DNA of 64,000 nucleotides, taken from contig JABMIG010000032.1 in NCBI GenBank assembly GCA_013187285.1, positions 620,001 to 684,000 on the forward strand, read 5' to 3'. This DNA comes from Cyclotella cryptica (taxonomy: Eukaryota; Bacillariophyta; Thalassiosirophyceae; Thalassiosirales; Thalassiosiraceae). A program made the translations under genes and the position numbers. Shown here one piece after another: positions 32,430 through 44,236 of the stretch; position 1 is the first letter of the stretch; every line of letters starts with the position of its first letter. The notes beneath the pieces are model-generated. The model did no database searches and had not been told where the DNA came from. It was given only the letters and a program-made list of their open reading frames with translations.

Positions 32430-33620
32430 TAAAGTACTGTACGCCTAATATTGATGAATTATAGCACTGTCATGTAGTATTATTGTGGTGGGGTGGTGAA
32501 GTGTATATTGTGGTGAACAGTCCATCGTGATGCTCTCCGTGTCTTGGTGGGGGCATGCAGCTCTTTTGAGACAGGCTATCCAGCATGTTTTAACTTCTGT
32601 TATCGAAGGCTTGGTGTTGAATGATGGTGAAGGTAATACCAATCTGCAACCAAGGAAATATTCAGTAAAGTGTTTCAACTCTGCTCCTAGGGAGGCATTC
32701 AATGCGACAATCATGCTGGTGTAAATGGGGCAGATGGGCTGTTGCCAACCCCTCTTAAACCAATGAAAAGAACTTTATTCACAGTCCTGGGAGGTGATCC
32801 TAACTATCTGGTACATGCACTTACAGGCATTGGAATGTGGGTTCCAACTTAAGGTTGGAAAATTGTTGACACCCAAAGTCTTTAAGAGTTGCTCAAAATA
32901 GTATTTACCAAACACATCTCAGCTACCACCGGATGCAACATATAGACTAGTGGTATCTCAATCACAACTAGTTTCAAGTTGACACTCATTTTGAAGGCAG
33001 ACCACTCTCTCAAGCTTGATGAGGTTGGTGACAGGATCAATGCAAGGGAGGATGTTAAACTCCTATGGTCTACTATCAACTTGAAATGTCACAGGACCAA
33101 TAAAGGAGAGGCAAAACTCTGCACATTGGGGAACATGTCACTCTGACTGTAAAGCTTATGCCACTAACAGGCATTGTAGACAAACTTTTTACAACTGATG
33201 ATGAAAGAATTGGGCTTGGAGGGTTCGCCACCTCCTCTTACCTGAGTGTTCCAGGACCTGACCAATCCATGACATTACCAGAAACAGCATGAATTCTGTC
33301 ATAGCAATCCTCCATCCCAATACCAGGTTATCCCCCATCTTAATTAAGTGAGAATGTTGTGACAACTTACTTCAATACAGATGTTGTGGGACCTTACAGT
33401 CATTCCTAGGTGCAAGATATCTTACTAGTAATGCTGTCAAACCCATGTCCACTTTATTGGACTGGAGATTTTATTAGAGGCTGGCAGATTTTAGTACATT
33501 TAGACAACTCAGGGAGTATATTTCAGACAGCTCAGGCTCGTCAACAAATGATACAATGCATCAAAACAAAAGGCATAAAAAACCCTGACAAAATTGAACA
33601 ACGGCACTAAATGACAAAGA
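32430..33620 (+). pseudogene. Remnant of an unrecognised gene
   Basis: Several stretches read like real protein in plus-strand frames. Examples are a segment near 32530-32720 (SVIEGLVLNDGEGN, FNSAPREAFNATIML), one near 32970-33110 (LDEVGDRINAREDVKLLWS) and one near 33105-33290 (EHVTLTVKLMPLTG, GFATSSYLSVPGP). They are separated by breaks, so the gene is dead. I do not recognise the family; an old mobile-element or virus-like gene is possible but unproven. It sits between two intact host genes in otherwise non-coding, repeat-like sequence. Confidence 0.35.
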
Positions 33621-34378
33621 ATATATGCATAAATAGCATTTTTTCTATTTGTAATGGAATTCGTCCTGCACCTGGTGGTGCCAGATCTGAATGTACTGGT
33701 CTCCTCTCTTTGCAGGTCGTAGTATTGTTTGGCAGCCTTTTGATGCCTTCAGCTATTTTATCGTATTGTTTTATCTTTTACAATACACTAGTGCGGGATA
33801 GTGCTTTGGGGGTCAGATTCTTTGTGGGACCTTCTCTTTTGGTGGCTTAATCTCAAAACTGTGTCATCAAGTTTCATTGAGGATCAAAGCATTGTCCTTT
33901 TCACATGAGTGGGTTTCATGGGAACTACAAAGGAGTGTGAATGTATCCAAGTTCATCTTGCATTAGAGGGAACCGCTGTTGTGTGGATGAACATATATTT
34001 TTTAGAAACGTGTTACTTGTGTTTTACACTAAATTGTATATGAAGAACAATGAGAAAAAAATATGATACGGAACTTAGGAAAAAAGACTGCGGTCATGAC
34101 GAGTATGGTGTCCATGATGTGTGCTTTGTTTGTAGGTAAAAGTGTTTCAGTAGATGTTTCCACGATCACATGTCACCACTACCACTGTTGCCAATTAAGT
34201 GGAGTGCCTCTTTGGTCATTGTTAGTGCTCTAGTTTTAGAAGACAATTGGAATCCTTCCTTAGCTGAACCTTAGACAGATGGAGAAAAGGGGGAAATAAG
34301 AAGAGTCATGCCAAGCTCTATCATTTGTACAGCAAAGATTTCTTCGTGGGCACTTACAGTAGGAGCTACTGGTCACGT
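33621..34378. other. Spacer before the kinesin 3' end
   Basis: No gene recognised. The 3' end of the kinesin-like gene transcript is expected at the right edge. Confidence 0.4.
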
Positions 34379-37300
34379 TCAGTATTTCATATTGGACAAC
34401 TTGAACAGCTTAGCTCTGAGCTTCTTAATCTCTTTGTCTCTTTTTTCGTAACCCGCTTGGGTAGTTGCCAATACTCCAGCACAAATCTCCTCTGCATTGT
34501 ATCGGAGCTCTTTCTCAGCACTCAGTTCAGCAACTAACTGTCTTTCACTGACAGATGTTTCTTCTGTTTGTGATGTGGACGAGGCAAAAGGGAAGTAGAA
34601 GTCAGATTTATGCCGGCTGCGTTGTTCTGGTGGTGTTTTCATTGAAGACGCGACATGGGTCATCGTAGATTCTTCTGAGGGTGATGTTCTACGACCAGCA
34701 GTGCTTGTTTTCAAATCCCTTATTTCTCTTTGCATGGCCAGCATCAGATTTTGGCACTGGTCCATTGAGCCTTTAAGAGCTGCATTTTCTTTCTGGAGAG
34801 TCCTCATTGAAATGTTGTTGTGCTCATTTTCTCGCATGAGAGCCGAAATGCGTTCGTGCACAAATCGATCGTCGTCAAAACCAACAGAGTCTGCAGACCG
34901 CTTTCCATGGATTTCAAAAGACGTCGAGAGCATCCCATGTCCACTTTGATTGTTCAGAGCTCTTTGGAGAGATTCGTTCTCTTGCCGGAGTCGTTGCAGT
35001 TCTCCGACGGATTCTTCTGCGATGCCCATAACATCACGTAAATGTGAAAGCTCAACTTTCAATGATTTGTTCTCGGCTTGATGCTTCGAAGCATCTTCAT
35101 TTGCTGCTGCCACGTCACTTTGGGCCTGTTTGAGCTGCTGGCTGACGTTGCGAAGTTTCAGCGATGTCGATTTCTCCATCTGCTCTATCCTCTTCTCCAG
35201 GTTTGTTTTATCAGTATTGCTACGAGACAACTCAGACTTGACTACTGACAATTCGCGCGTTATTTCGGGATCTTTGACATTAAACCGGATTTCTTCTTCG
35301 AGCACACCAATTCGCGAGTGTTGCGTTGAAATGACTTTGTTTAAGGATTCAATTTTCGCTGCGTGGTCTGCTTTCAGTCCAGCAAGGCGAGCTTTCATCA
35401 CTTCTGCTGTCTTGGCGCCAAACGTCTTGAGTTTTTGCTCCGAGGCATTCACTAGACCCTTCAATTGTGATATGTCAGCATCACGTGATGAAATACATTG
35501 TCTCGCATGATGGAGCTCCTCCGAGATTTTGTCCTTGTCGCTGCAAAGAGCGGTATGCTCGGTTGTCAGTTGATGAAGATCCCTTTGGACTTTTAAGAGC
35601 TTGTCCTGAAGCACTGAAACTTCTTGCGACAGAGCTGCATTTCTGGCCTGTTCAGTTTCTGCGAGTGTCTTAACTCCAAAGAATTCTGATTCTTTCTGAG
35701 TGATAGTAGCATGCAAACAATCAATTTCACTCTGAAGTGTTTGGTTGTCCTCCGTGGCATTTTGAAGCTTAGACTTCAAGTCTTTGATGCGGTCAATGCA
35801 TACTCTGCGACGAGTCTCGGTGGCAGTATCAGTGTCAAAGTTGATTTCGAACAATCCCTCAATCTCTGCAATGAAAGTGTTGAGTGCATCCATTTCAAGA
35901 CCCAGCTTCCTTCGAATTTCTACGAGGTCCTGAAGTTTTAGTTCTGCGGCTGATTTCGCGTTGCATGCTGCCTCCAACTCGGTCTCGGCATTGCGTAGAG
36001 CCAATATTGTTGTATCAATTTTTGCAGAGCTTTTTAAGAGTTCGGTCTGAAGGTTTGACGCAAGAGATCTATTCTGTTGGATAGCATCCTCTAAATCTAG
36101 TAGTCGAGAAGAAGTGACACTTTCGGCGTCAAGTGGCAATGCACTATCTTCATAGACAATGGATTCTAATCTTTGAATGAAAGATTCAGATGCAGATTTT
36201 TTCGCAGTCAGCGACTTCACTTTCTCTTTGAGAGCATCGAGATCGTCCCCGAGGCTATCAGTTTGTGTGGCAGACTGTGAGGTTTGACTTTTCATCACAT
36301 CCCTTTCTTCCACTCTCTCCTTGAGAGAAGCAACTTCATCGCCAAGCATGTCGGTTTGTGCACTCGAGTGCGATTTACCATTTTCAACATTTGTTGCATC
36401 GATATTTGTTGACGTCTGAACGCGTCGACGTAATAAGTCAGTCTGATTTCTTTGCTCTTGGAGTTCAGAGTCGTTGTTCTCATGCTCAAACGCTGTCGAA
36501 TCTTGACGGTCGCCTGACCAAGCAGTCTTTCGCGTTGAAGACTCTCCTACATTAGCGCTCCTTTCATTGGGAGGATCGGCAATATCTTCCAAGCCCATGA
36601 TGGCATCAATTTCCTTCTCAAATGTTGCCATCATGTCGTTTAACTCCAACGGATCGGACTGAACGCTCTTCACATCGTCCCTTCCCCGGAAATATGCACA
36701 ATTTTCATCGCAATCTTCATTTAAATTATCCTCTGTTGGAAGATCCTGGAAACAACCGGGGCCGTTCTGAGAGACATGGAGTGATCCATATATCATTGTC
36801 GCGTGAGATCGGCATGAAAGAAGCGGTTCAGAGTCCATACTATCTTGGGAAAGGAGCACGTTCAGAGGAAGCAGCCTGGAGGACGATTTGACAAAAATGT
36901 CCTGCTTGTCAGAAGGTGCATCGTTCTCGTGATCCCCTGACGATGATACAGAACAACGAGAGGAGTGATCCTCCATCATGACCTGCTCCAGCTGAGACTG
37001 GAGGGCCTTGACCATTTGATTGTCACTGTTAATAGAGGCCCCGTCAAAAGTAGATGTATTGTCTCTCTGAGAGGAGTGGTCATAGTCCATTGTTCGTGAA
37101 ACTTGCAATTGCGTTGAATGGTTCTCTGGAGGGACATCATCCCCATCTCGCTCATCATCTTGTTGAATTGCGCCGCCATTGAAGTTGGTATCACCATAAT
37201 CCATCCCTTTTTCGGTAGAGACAGTATCCCGACAGGAGGCATCATGAATTGCGCCGCCATTGAAGTTGGTATCACCATAATCCATCCCTTTGTCGGTATA

Positions 37301-39813
37301 GACAGTATCCCGACAGGAGGCATCATCGCAGACGACAAAACTTGGAATATTCGGCATCGACTTGGAAAGCATGTCGCTCCTACCATTCTGCTCACTCTCC
37401 CCGCCGGACGGACGCTGATGATGGGATTCTTCCTTCTTGTCCGCCGCGGACACGAAATGTTCGCGTCTGGACACACCATTATCCCAGGAAGCAACCTCGG
37501 GAGAAAAAAGTTCCACACCAGACATATGCTCAAAGTGATGCTGCGTCCCACCGCCGCCGCCACGACTCGGTTTCTTTTCCGAAAGTGTCTCAATCAAACT
37601 ATTCCCAAAACTGCGTTTGTCAATATCATCTTCATCCATGGACATGAGCGTATCCAGCTGATCGAACACACTATCATACCGCTTCCGAAATTCGGCATTG
37701 AGGTCCTCCGAAGCGACACTGCTGCTGATGGGAGTTTCCACGGGTTCTTTCTCCAGTGTTGTGTCATTGCTAGCATTTTTTACGAGAGAAGCAGAAGATA
37801 AGAGTTTGGCCAATCGTTGCCGAGGGTCCGAAACGATACTTTTCAGAATAATTCCATCGGATGGACCCACGGAAGAGGATCTGGAGGCCGCCGTCGACGG
37901 ACGTGATACCATGGATGGCGTACGATGGGGGAGGGAATGGAAGGAAGAATCTTCCTGGCTCAACAATGCCGGATCATCACCAAGTTCCTCCTCGTCCAAG
38001 GGCAGCACCGACGCCAACGCCGAATTCTTGAACGAAGCACGATCATAACCCTTTTTCTCTCCGTCCACATAATGATTGCGAAACGGATCGCTCGCCGTAT
38101 TCCCTGACCGTGTCAGCAACCTCGTGGTGAAATCCATGGTGGACAGCGTTTGAGTGTAGGCTTTGGCCGAGGGACATACCGCTCCAATGACCACCGCACG
38201 GGGTTTCTCCCCATCGGGAATGTTGGTTTGCAGACATCGCTGTAACAGTTGCGTCAGAGTGCATTCTCGAAAGGAAATGGCGGGACTACCGCCGGTCGAA
38301 CCTGTGGAGGAAGAAGCGTTCGACGCATCTTGTGATAGGACAAGCCCGCGAAAGACTCCCCGCAACGACGACAAGGATTTGCGAATGCTATTGACGCGTC
38401 GTTCGTTCCGCTGTTTCCACGCCGTGTCCGATTTCAATGGGTCGCAAGATCGATCGGCACTGGCGCAATCAACAAGTTGTATCATTCCCCCTCCGTCGAT
38501 GGAGAGGGTGGCAATGAAGTGACCATGGCCTCCCTCTTTGATCCATATCTTTTTCAAACGTTCATTTTGAAAGGCCCGCGTGACGTTCGCCATGGTCCGT
38601 CCATCCACGGTGATGCGATGCAAATTCTCCAGCACGGCACCACGATGATCGGGATGACGTAATTTAAAGGCATGTCCATCGTGTTCATTGAGTTCGTGTC
38701 GCGTGAAACCGAGCACATCCCTGAGAACGTCTTCATCTGCCACTTCTACAATGGACAAATGACATGGTTTGCCATTCTCATTAAAGGCGCAAAGAGTGTC
38801 CAAAATTAGTCCCAACAATCCATACCGCATCCATTCGGCGTCTCTAGCCTCCTTCTCTTCCGTTTGTGCACCATGCATTGTCTGTGGATTCCATCGGCCC
38901 TGTCTCTCCAGCGTAGACACCCATTCGGAAATATCGGCTCCAAACATGAATTCCGTCTTTCCCACCCTCCGTCCCCCCACGATACAAACGGTCGAATTCC
39001 TGGCATGCATCCATGCATCGCGCACTGCGGCTCGTGCGAGGGCGGTGACGGCATCAATGGAGGATGTGTGTGTCGAGTGTGCGTGTGCGGCGTTGGCCGT
39101 GGCGGGCCACAGGATTTCATCGTATCGGTATTTGCGTGCCCAGTCTTCGGAGGATATTTGCGACTGGCGCAGGGCAGGATGGGGAGAGGTCGGTAGCGCG
39201 GCAACAACAGTTAGCAAGACAGTGAGTACAAGAATGGCTGAACAATGACACTCACGACTTCGGCCACCAGCCGAGCGGTCTCCACGGTGACCTTGCCCAG
39301 AATCTTTTTGCGTTCTCCGGCGTTGGCCTCGACGGCCGCCACACCAATCGCGTCGTCGGCCTTGTTCTCGAACGCGTGCGGGTTGACCAGCACCACTTCG
39401 CGACGCGCATCGACGGCAACTCGGCCGACGTCGGTCGCCTCGATCGGGAACAGCGTGGGGCCGAAGCCGTCGTCGTCGGCGCGGTCCTCCTCGTCAAAGT
39501 ATTCCTGCTGCTCTTGCAGCGAGCGGGGGTGAACGCCCACCTTGAGCAGCACGGAGACGGAGCGGCAGTGGCGCAGGCCGAACAGCAGCAAGCCGGAGTC
39601 TGCCGCGGTGGGGTCGACGCGGCATTTCAGGATCTCCTCGCGGTGGCGTGCCAAGCGGCGAGCCTTCAGTGAGAACGGACTGAATGTTGGCGGGGCGTGA
39701 ATGGGGTCGTTGGCGCGATCGTCCGATGCTGGTTGTTGTTGATGTTGCTGGTCATATTGATGAAGTGAGGGCAATCGATCAGGTCTGTCGGGAGTGCCAT
39801 CGTATCGCGTCAT
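34379..39813 (-). CDS. Divergent kinesin-like protein with long coiled coil, 1780 residues
   Basis: Two minus-strand exons, 39813-39256 and 39163-34379, join in phase 0 across a 92-bp GTGAGT..CAG intron. Kinesin motor landmarks appear in order but worn. GGRRVGKTEFMFG near residue 246 is a P-loop (family form GQTGSGKT). IQLVDCASADRS near 415 stands where switch II DLAGSE is expected. RVNSIRKSLSSLRGV matches the (N)KSL..L helix, FRECTLTQLLQRCL matches (Y)RDSKLT.LLQDSL, and TLSTMDFTTRLL closes the motor. The switch I SSRSH block is replaced by an unrelated stretch. ATP turnover may therefore be altered or lost while microtubule binding is kept; this is inference. A disordered middle follows, with two tandem 27-residue repeats (DASCRDTV..GMDYGDTNFNGG). 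A heptad-rich coiled coil runs from about residue 1140 to 1675, suggesting a dimer. The ATG at 39813 is the first in frame. Confidence 0.82.
37165..37326 (-). repeat. Two tandem 81-bp in-frame repeats inside the kinesin-like gene
   Basis: GAATTGCGCCGCCATTGAAG begins at 37165 and again at 37246. Each unit encodes 27 residues. The copies differ at only a few positions, so the duplication is young compared with the gene. Confidence 0.85.
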
Positions 39814-40337
39814 GGCTTCAATCTGGACGGTTCATCTCACGCGTGGCACGTCATTGTGCAAGGCGGTTGTGTCTTGGGTGTGTCAGCCTCTGGTAAAAAA
39901 TGGCGCGGGGACATGGGTAAAACAGGAAATGTGGTGATTCTTCGAACTTTTTTTCAGGGAAAAAGTCGTCGTCCACCTCCCCACCAGCTTTTTACCCCCG
40001 GGGGGCAATTTTGGGGACCGGGTACTGCCAAGTGACGTTTCATTTAAACCTGGCACGATGAAAATTTCTCCAATGACGTGGGGGAGAAAGGACTTAAGGG
40101 AAATTACTAGCAGCCGTTGCAAGATTTTTTAGCAGTTGCTTATAGTAATGTGTTTTTGCATATATGTATAGATGTATAGAGGGAGAGGCGGTAGGTAGGT
40201 CATAAGGAATGTGTGAGGAATGCTCATGAGTCAGCAAAAGATTACGACTGAATGTTATGTGGTCACGATGCTATTTTGATCGTGGCAATTTTCAGTGTGT
40301 TGTTGTTACGTCACATTATTCCGATTCTTATGATCTG
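39814..40337. other. Upstream region of the kinesin-like gene
   Basis: The promoter of the minus-strand gene should be here. The core of the dispersed repeat seen at 2772 and 6049 recurs at about 40107-40138 (AGCAGCCGTTGCAAGATTTT). No gene was found. Confidence 0.5.
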
Positions 40338-40571
40338 TTTAGAACTGTGGGCGGAGTAGTACCGTTTAGTGTTGTGTTTCCAGGCTGTGCAGTTTTGAAA
40401 TTCTTAATCGTGAATGTTTTGACAGAGAAGGGCAATAGAGCACTATTATGTGTGTTTAGAACTTTGGGCGGAGTAGTACTGTTTAGTGTTGTGTTTCCAG
40501 GCTGTGCAGTTTTGAAATTCTTAATCGGTAATGTTTTGACAGTGAGGGGCAATAGAGCACTATTATGTGTT
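40338..40571. repeat. Two tandem copies of a 117-bp unit
   Basis: TTTAGAACTGTGGGCGGAGT at 40338 and TTTAGAACTTTGGGCGGAGT at 40455 start two units that stay alike to GGCAATAGAGCACTATTATG. The period, 117 bp, is a multiple of three, so an open frame runs through both. I do not regard that frame as a gene. Confidence 0.8.
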
Positions 40572-40989
40572 GAAGTTAGAATAGTAGTTTCGAATCATGT
40601 GAAATCATTCGTTTTTCACACACATAATCTCAATAAGTTTTCAAATGTTTTTGTGTCTAGCAACGACCGCCACAGTGTTTTGTCAATAATAAATTACTAT
40701 TGGTGAGTCCATCATGTTGACCGGCGTCATGTCAACAGAGCCGCCGAAGCGCCGTTGTGTTAAGTGCATTATGACAAATTGTATTGTTTGGGTGTGGTTA
40801 TGTTGCTTGTGACGTAGTTGTGCTGGGGTGTGTTTTGTTGTTCAGGTGTTGGTGGCGTCACATTCGTTCATCGTCGACGCGACTGCCGCTGTCGTCATCT
40901 CTTTGCTCGTTTCGGGGGGCAGATCTGACTCGCAGATTTGCTTTTGTCTGCGTGTGTTTTTAGTTGTGTTGTGGTTGGGGGTTGTATAT

Positions 40990-41652
40990 TGTGTTCATCT
41001 TTCTTTGTCGACGTGACCGCATTTGGTTGTCGTCGAAATGAGCGCATTCGCTCTCCATCGATGTGAGCACATTTGCTCGTCGTGGCAGTAATTAATGGAA
41101 GCGTGTTTATTTGCGGCTCGTCAAAGTGATAGCTTTTTATTGTTGTCGACGTGAGCGCATTCGCTCTTCGTTGCCGTGAGCTAATACGCTCTTCGTTGAT
41201 GTGAGCGCAAACGCTTTTCGTCGACAGGGGCACATATGCTGTTCGTCGACTGGAGCGCATTCGTTCCATTTTTATGTGACTTCAATTGGGCTCCGTTTTC
41301 GAGTTTACGTTTGTTACATTAGATGATGTTTTGCGATGATGCATTCTCGGTCGACTAACGCAGAGAGACAGAAAGATACAACAATACGAGTAGCTCTTTA
41401 TTGTCATCGACGCGAGCGCATACGCTCTTCGTTGACATGAGCTAATCTGCACTTCGTTGATGTGAGCACAAACGCTTTTCGTCGTCAGAGGCACATATGC
41501 TGTTCGTCAACTGGAGCGCATTCATTCCATTTTTTATGTCACTTCAATTGTGCTCCCTTTTCGAGTTGACATTTGTTACATTAGATGATGTTTTGCGATG
41601 ATGCATTCTCGGTCGACAGAAGCAGAGAGACAGAAAGACACAACAATACGAG
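40990..41652. repeat. Left array of GTGAGCGCAT-type repeats, partly duplicated (2 x 262 bp)
   Basis: Degenerate 22-26 bp words of the form GTCGACGTGAGCGCATTCGCTC fill the stretch; each carries a small inverted repeat GAGCG..CGCTC. From about 41128 to 41652 a 262-bp block is present twice in tandem (AGATGATGTTTTGCGATGAT at 41321 and 41583). The array precedes the plus-strand genes and could be their promoter region or an element subterminal region. Confidence 0.7.
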
Positions 41653-42402
41653 TTAATCGAGGGAGTAGAAAGGGACACAACAATACGAGTTGATACTGGT
41701 TTTCCCCTTCAATTATTTCCATCTCTCATCTGTCACTGCTTTTGTGAAGAAGCATTTCTAAGAATATTTTGAAGTTTTGATTTTTGGAGGTTTTTGGTGT
41801 TTGATCTTTGGGGGCTTTGGTGTGTTGTTGATGTGGTGGAAAATTTATTTGTTATTTCATGTCTTTTTTACCTGATCTGTGAAGGTTTGGGAGACTCCAA
41901 CAGGCAAAGGGACGACAATATACATGCTTCCTTTAACTGTTTATGATTGTTTGTGAGGGATACTTTGAGGTATACTACAAGTGAATGAATTTCACAAAAG
42001 TTTCCCTGTTCTGATGTGGTGTTGCTTCGATGCTGACATTGTATGTCATTATTCTATGTTCTAACCTTTCCCTCCTCTGTATGTGTGCCTTTAGCATTGA
42101 GAGTGAAATTGTCACAAGGTATGAACTAAATTTTTTTTACTCTTGTATTGAACACTCTCACATGATGGTAGTGCTGAATTTTTTTTCGTCTTTTTTTCTG
42201 ATGCCATTTTTCTATATTCAGAAGGGCAAGGTGAGCACATAACGAAACTGCTTTGTGTTTCTTCTTTTCTATTTAATGTTTTTCCTCGTGTGTTTTTATG
42301 TACTGCGGTTTAAAATGACCTCGCAGCATTTTTAAAACAAACATGTCAATATTTTTGTGTTCTCTAACTTGTATCATCTTTTCTGTGAAATGCTGCAGCA
42401 AT
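41653..42402. other. AT-rich leader before the plus-strand element genes
   Basis: No gene recognised. The promoter and 5' untranslated region of the gene starting at 42403 are expected here. Confidence 0.4.
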
Positions 42403-44236
42403 ATGAGTTCAGACACAGAAAATGAAAAGGAATCTGCAAAGAATGTTGCAGAACACAAATCTACCACTTCTGAGTTGCAACCCACTGCCGTCCGTGAAAA
42501 CAACACTGTAGTTGTATGTTTCTGTTTTTCTCGATTTTTTTTCCATCACTTGGACTATTCTAAATTTTTTTTTTTTTTTAAAGGCGAATCCAAGTGATCG
42601 GACACCAGCTACTGTTGATCGCCCTTCCGATGAAGAATTTATTGTGAGTTACACCAATTTTTTTGTTGTCAGAATGTTTTTTTAAATCTCACAATTGGAC
42701 TATTTTAGACTTGGAGAAAGGTCAATGCATTTGTGTTTGGACCAAACAATGACAATTTGCAGTATCGTAATCTGAATGTGGAATCGGGGTTTACACAGAG
42801 TGTGTCAGAAATTACAAGCAGTTATTCTAACATCAATACAACTTTGCAATCTTTGGTGGCAGCTAGCCAGGACTTGATAACGGCAAACAGGGACATGGCT
42901 GAGTCAAACAGAATCATGGCAGAGTCGAACAGCAAGTTGGTAGAATCATACAATAAGCAATGTGAAGTCTTGCAGCTTGGCTTCGACAAATTAGTGGAAT
43001 CTGTTTCTGGAGGTAATATTGTTGTTCCGTGTGTGGGTCCATCCATGGGCACTGTGGCTTCAGGTCTTGACAATCATGAAGGTCTTTTGGGCGATGTTCA
43101 TGATGGATCAATGCGTGTTAACATTGTGCGCAGTGATGGTACTGAAGTTGAAGTCGTTCTCCCACTTCTTACTAAATTGGTCAAAGAACTTGGAGGTGCT
43201 ACCCGGAAGACAGAAGATAAGAACACACCAATTCTTCTGTTTAATTTTTTGATTGTTGCAGCGTGGACAATGTTCTCTGAGAACAAGCAGAAGCTCGTTT
43301 TCCCTTTTGCTCTGGATTGGTCTTCTGAAGATAGTGGTGTTGAGTACGTCAAAAATTGGTTGAATGTTCTGAAGTGTTGGGATAAGGGTCAGGACTTTTC
43401 GAGGAAAATTGGGATTGTATTAGTGTTGGTTGATTCGAAGCCATGCTTGGCGATTTTTACAAAAAGCTTGAGTATGACATTGACACATTTAAGCCAAAGC
43501 TAACAATTCTTGTTCCTGAGAGCTTGAAGAACAGTGATTTGCCAGCAGAGGAGCTCACTGAGTTGTTTGAGGAAATTTTCCAAATGGAAGAGGAAAAAAG
43601 AAATACAGAGTGTATAAGACAACATTTCAGAAGGTGTTCCCGTCAGATGATTTGTCTGAGGATATGAACAGCGACATAGCACCTGGGTTAAAAGTGCGGA
43701 ATGTTGTGTTGGACTTTCCTGTGGAGAAGTGGTCTAAATCCAAGAATGATTTCTCGCATTCAATCTACTGGTTGGTCAATGCCTTCTGTTCTGGATCTGT
43801 TGAGGAGGATGATTTGGACAATTTGTTTCCTCGTATCAGAGCCAAACTATTTTCTGCTCAGGAGAACAAGGATATTTCTGCCTTTAGGCGTGCTGTGTGT
43901 GAGGCTGTGTATGACTGTGTTATGTATCTGGTCAGGAAGGATGTTGCAAAAGTTTGCAATCACAGCAAAGGCACTCCACTGATCAAGTTATCTCTGAATT
44001 GGCGAAGCAGAAAGCAGGACAAGAAGCTGATGGTAAGTTGTACTAATTTCAATTTTTATCCTATTTTTGTTTCGTCACTAACCCAATGTCATATTATAGA
44101 AATCAAAACGAGAAAGAAGACTGATCAGGATGGTTCAAGCAGCGCTTCACTCAAGAAAAGAAAAATTTCACCGGCAAAAGGAAAACTCAGTAAGTCCAAA
44201 AAGCAGAAGCACACTCTAGCCGGAGATGAAAAGTAA
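42403..44236 (+). pseudogene. Element cargo gene A, unrecognised, three frame breaks
   Basis: Exons 42403-42513, 42584-42643, 42709-44032 and 44100-44236 have clear GT-AG borders (GTATGT..AAAG, GTGAGT..TTTTAG, GTAAGT..TATAG), all in matching phase. The product would be about 570 residues. It has an acidic N-terminus, a repeat-like helical stretch (ANRDMAESNRIMAESNSKLVESY) near residue 100, a mixed middle (EYVKNWLNVLKCWDKGQDF) and a Lys-rich tail ending KSKKQKHTLAGDEK, which could be a nuclear localisation signal. No domain was recognised. Three one-base shifts at about 43440, 43590 and 43975, all in the same direction, break the frame in the long exon. The next gene starts inside its last codons. 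It is probably an element gene, since it sits between the array and the dioxygenase gene. Confidence 0.6.

Noticed and set aside
40257-40706. 149-codon plus-strand frame with an internal repeat
   Set aside because: The frame stays open only because the 117-bp repeat is a multiple of three; it has no start context or domain and the opposite strand is equally open.
40895-41494. Minus-strand frames with ANALTST..CAHINEER repeats
   Set aside because: These are translations of the short-repeat array and have no gene features.
42403-44236. Programmed frameshifting to explain the three same-direction shifts in gene A
   Set aside because: Host genes in the window need no frameshifts, no slippery-site pattern is shared by the three places, and shifts elsewhere in the element go both ways.
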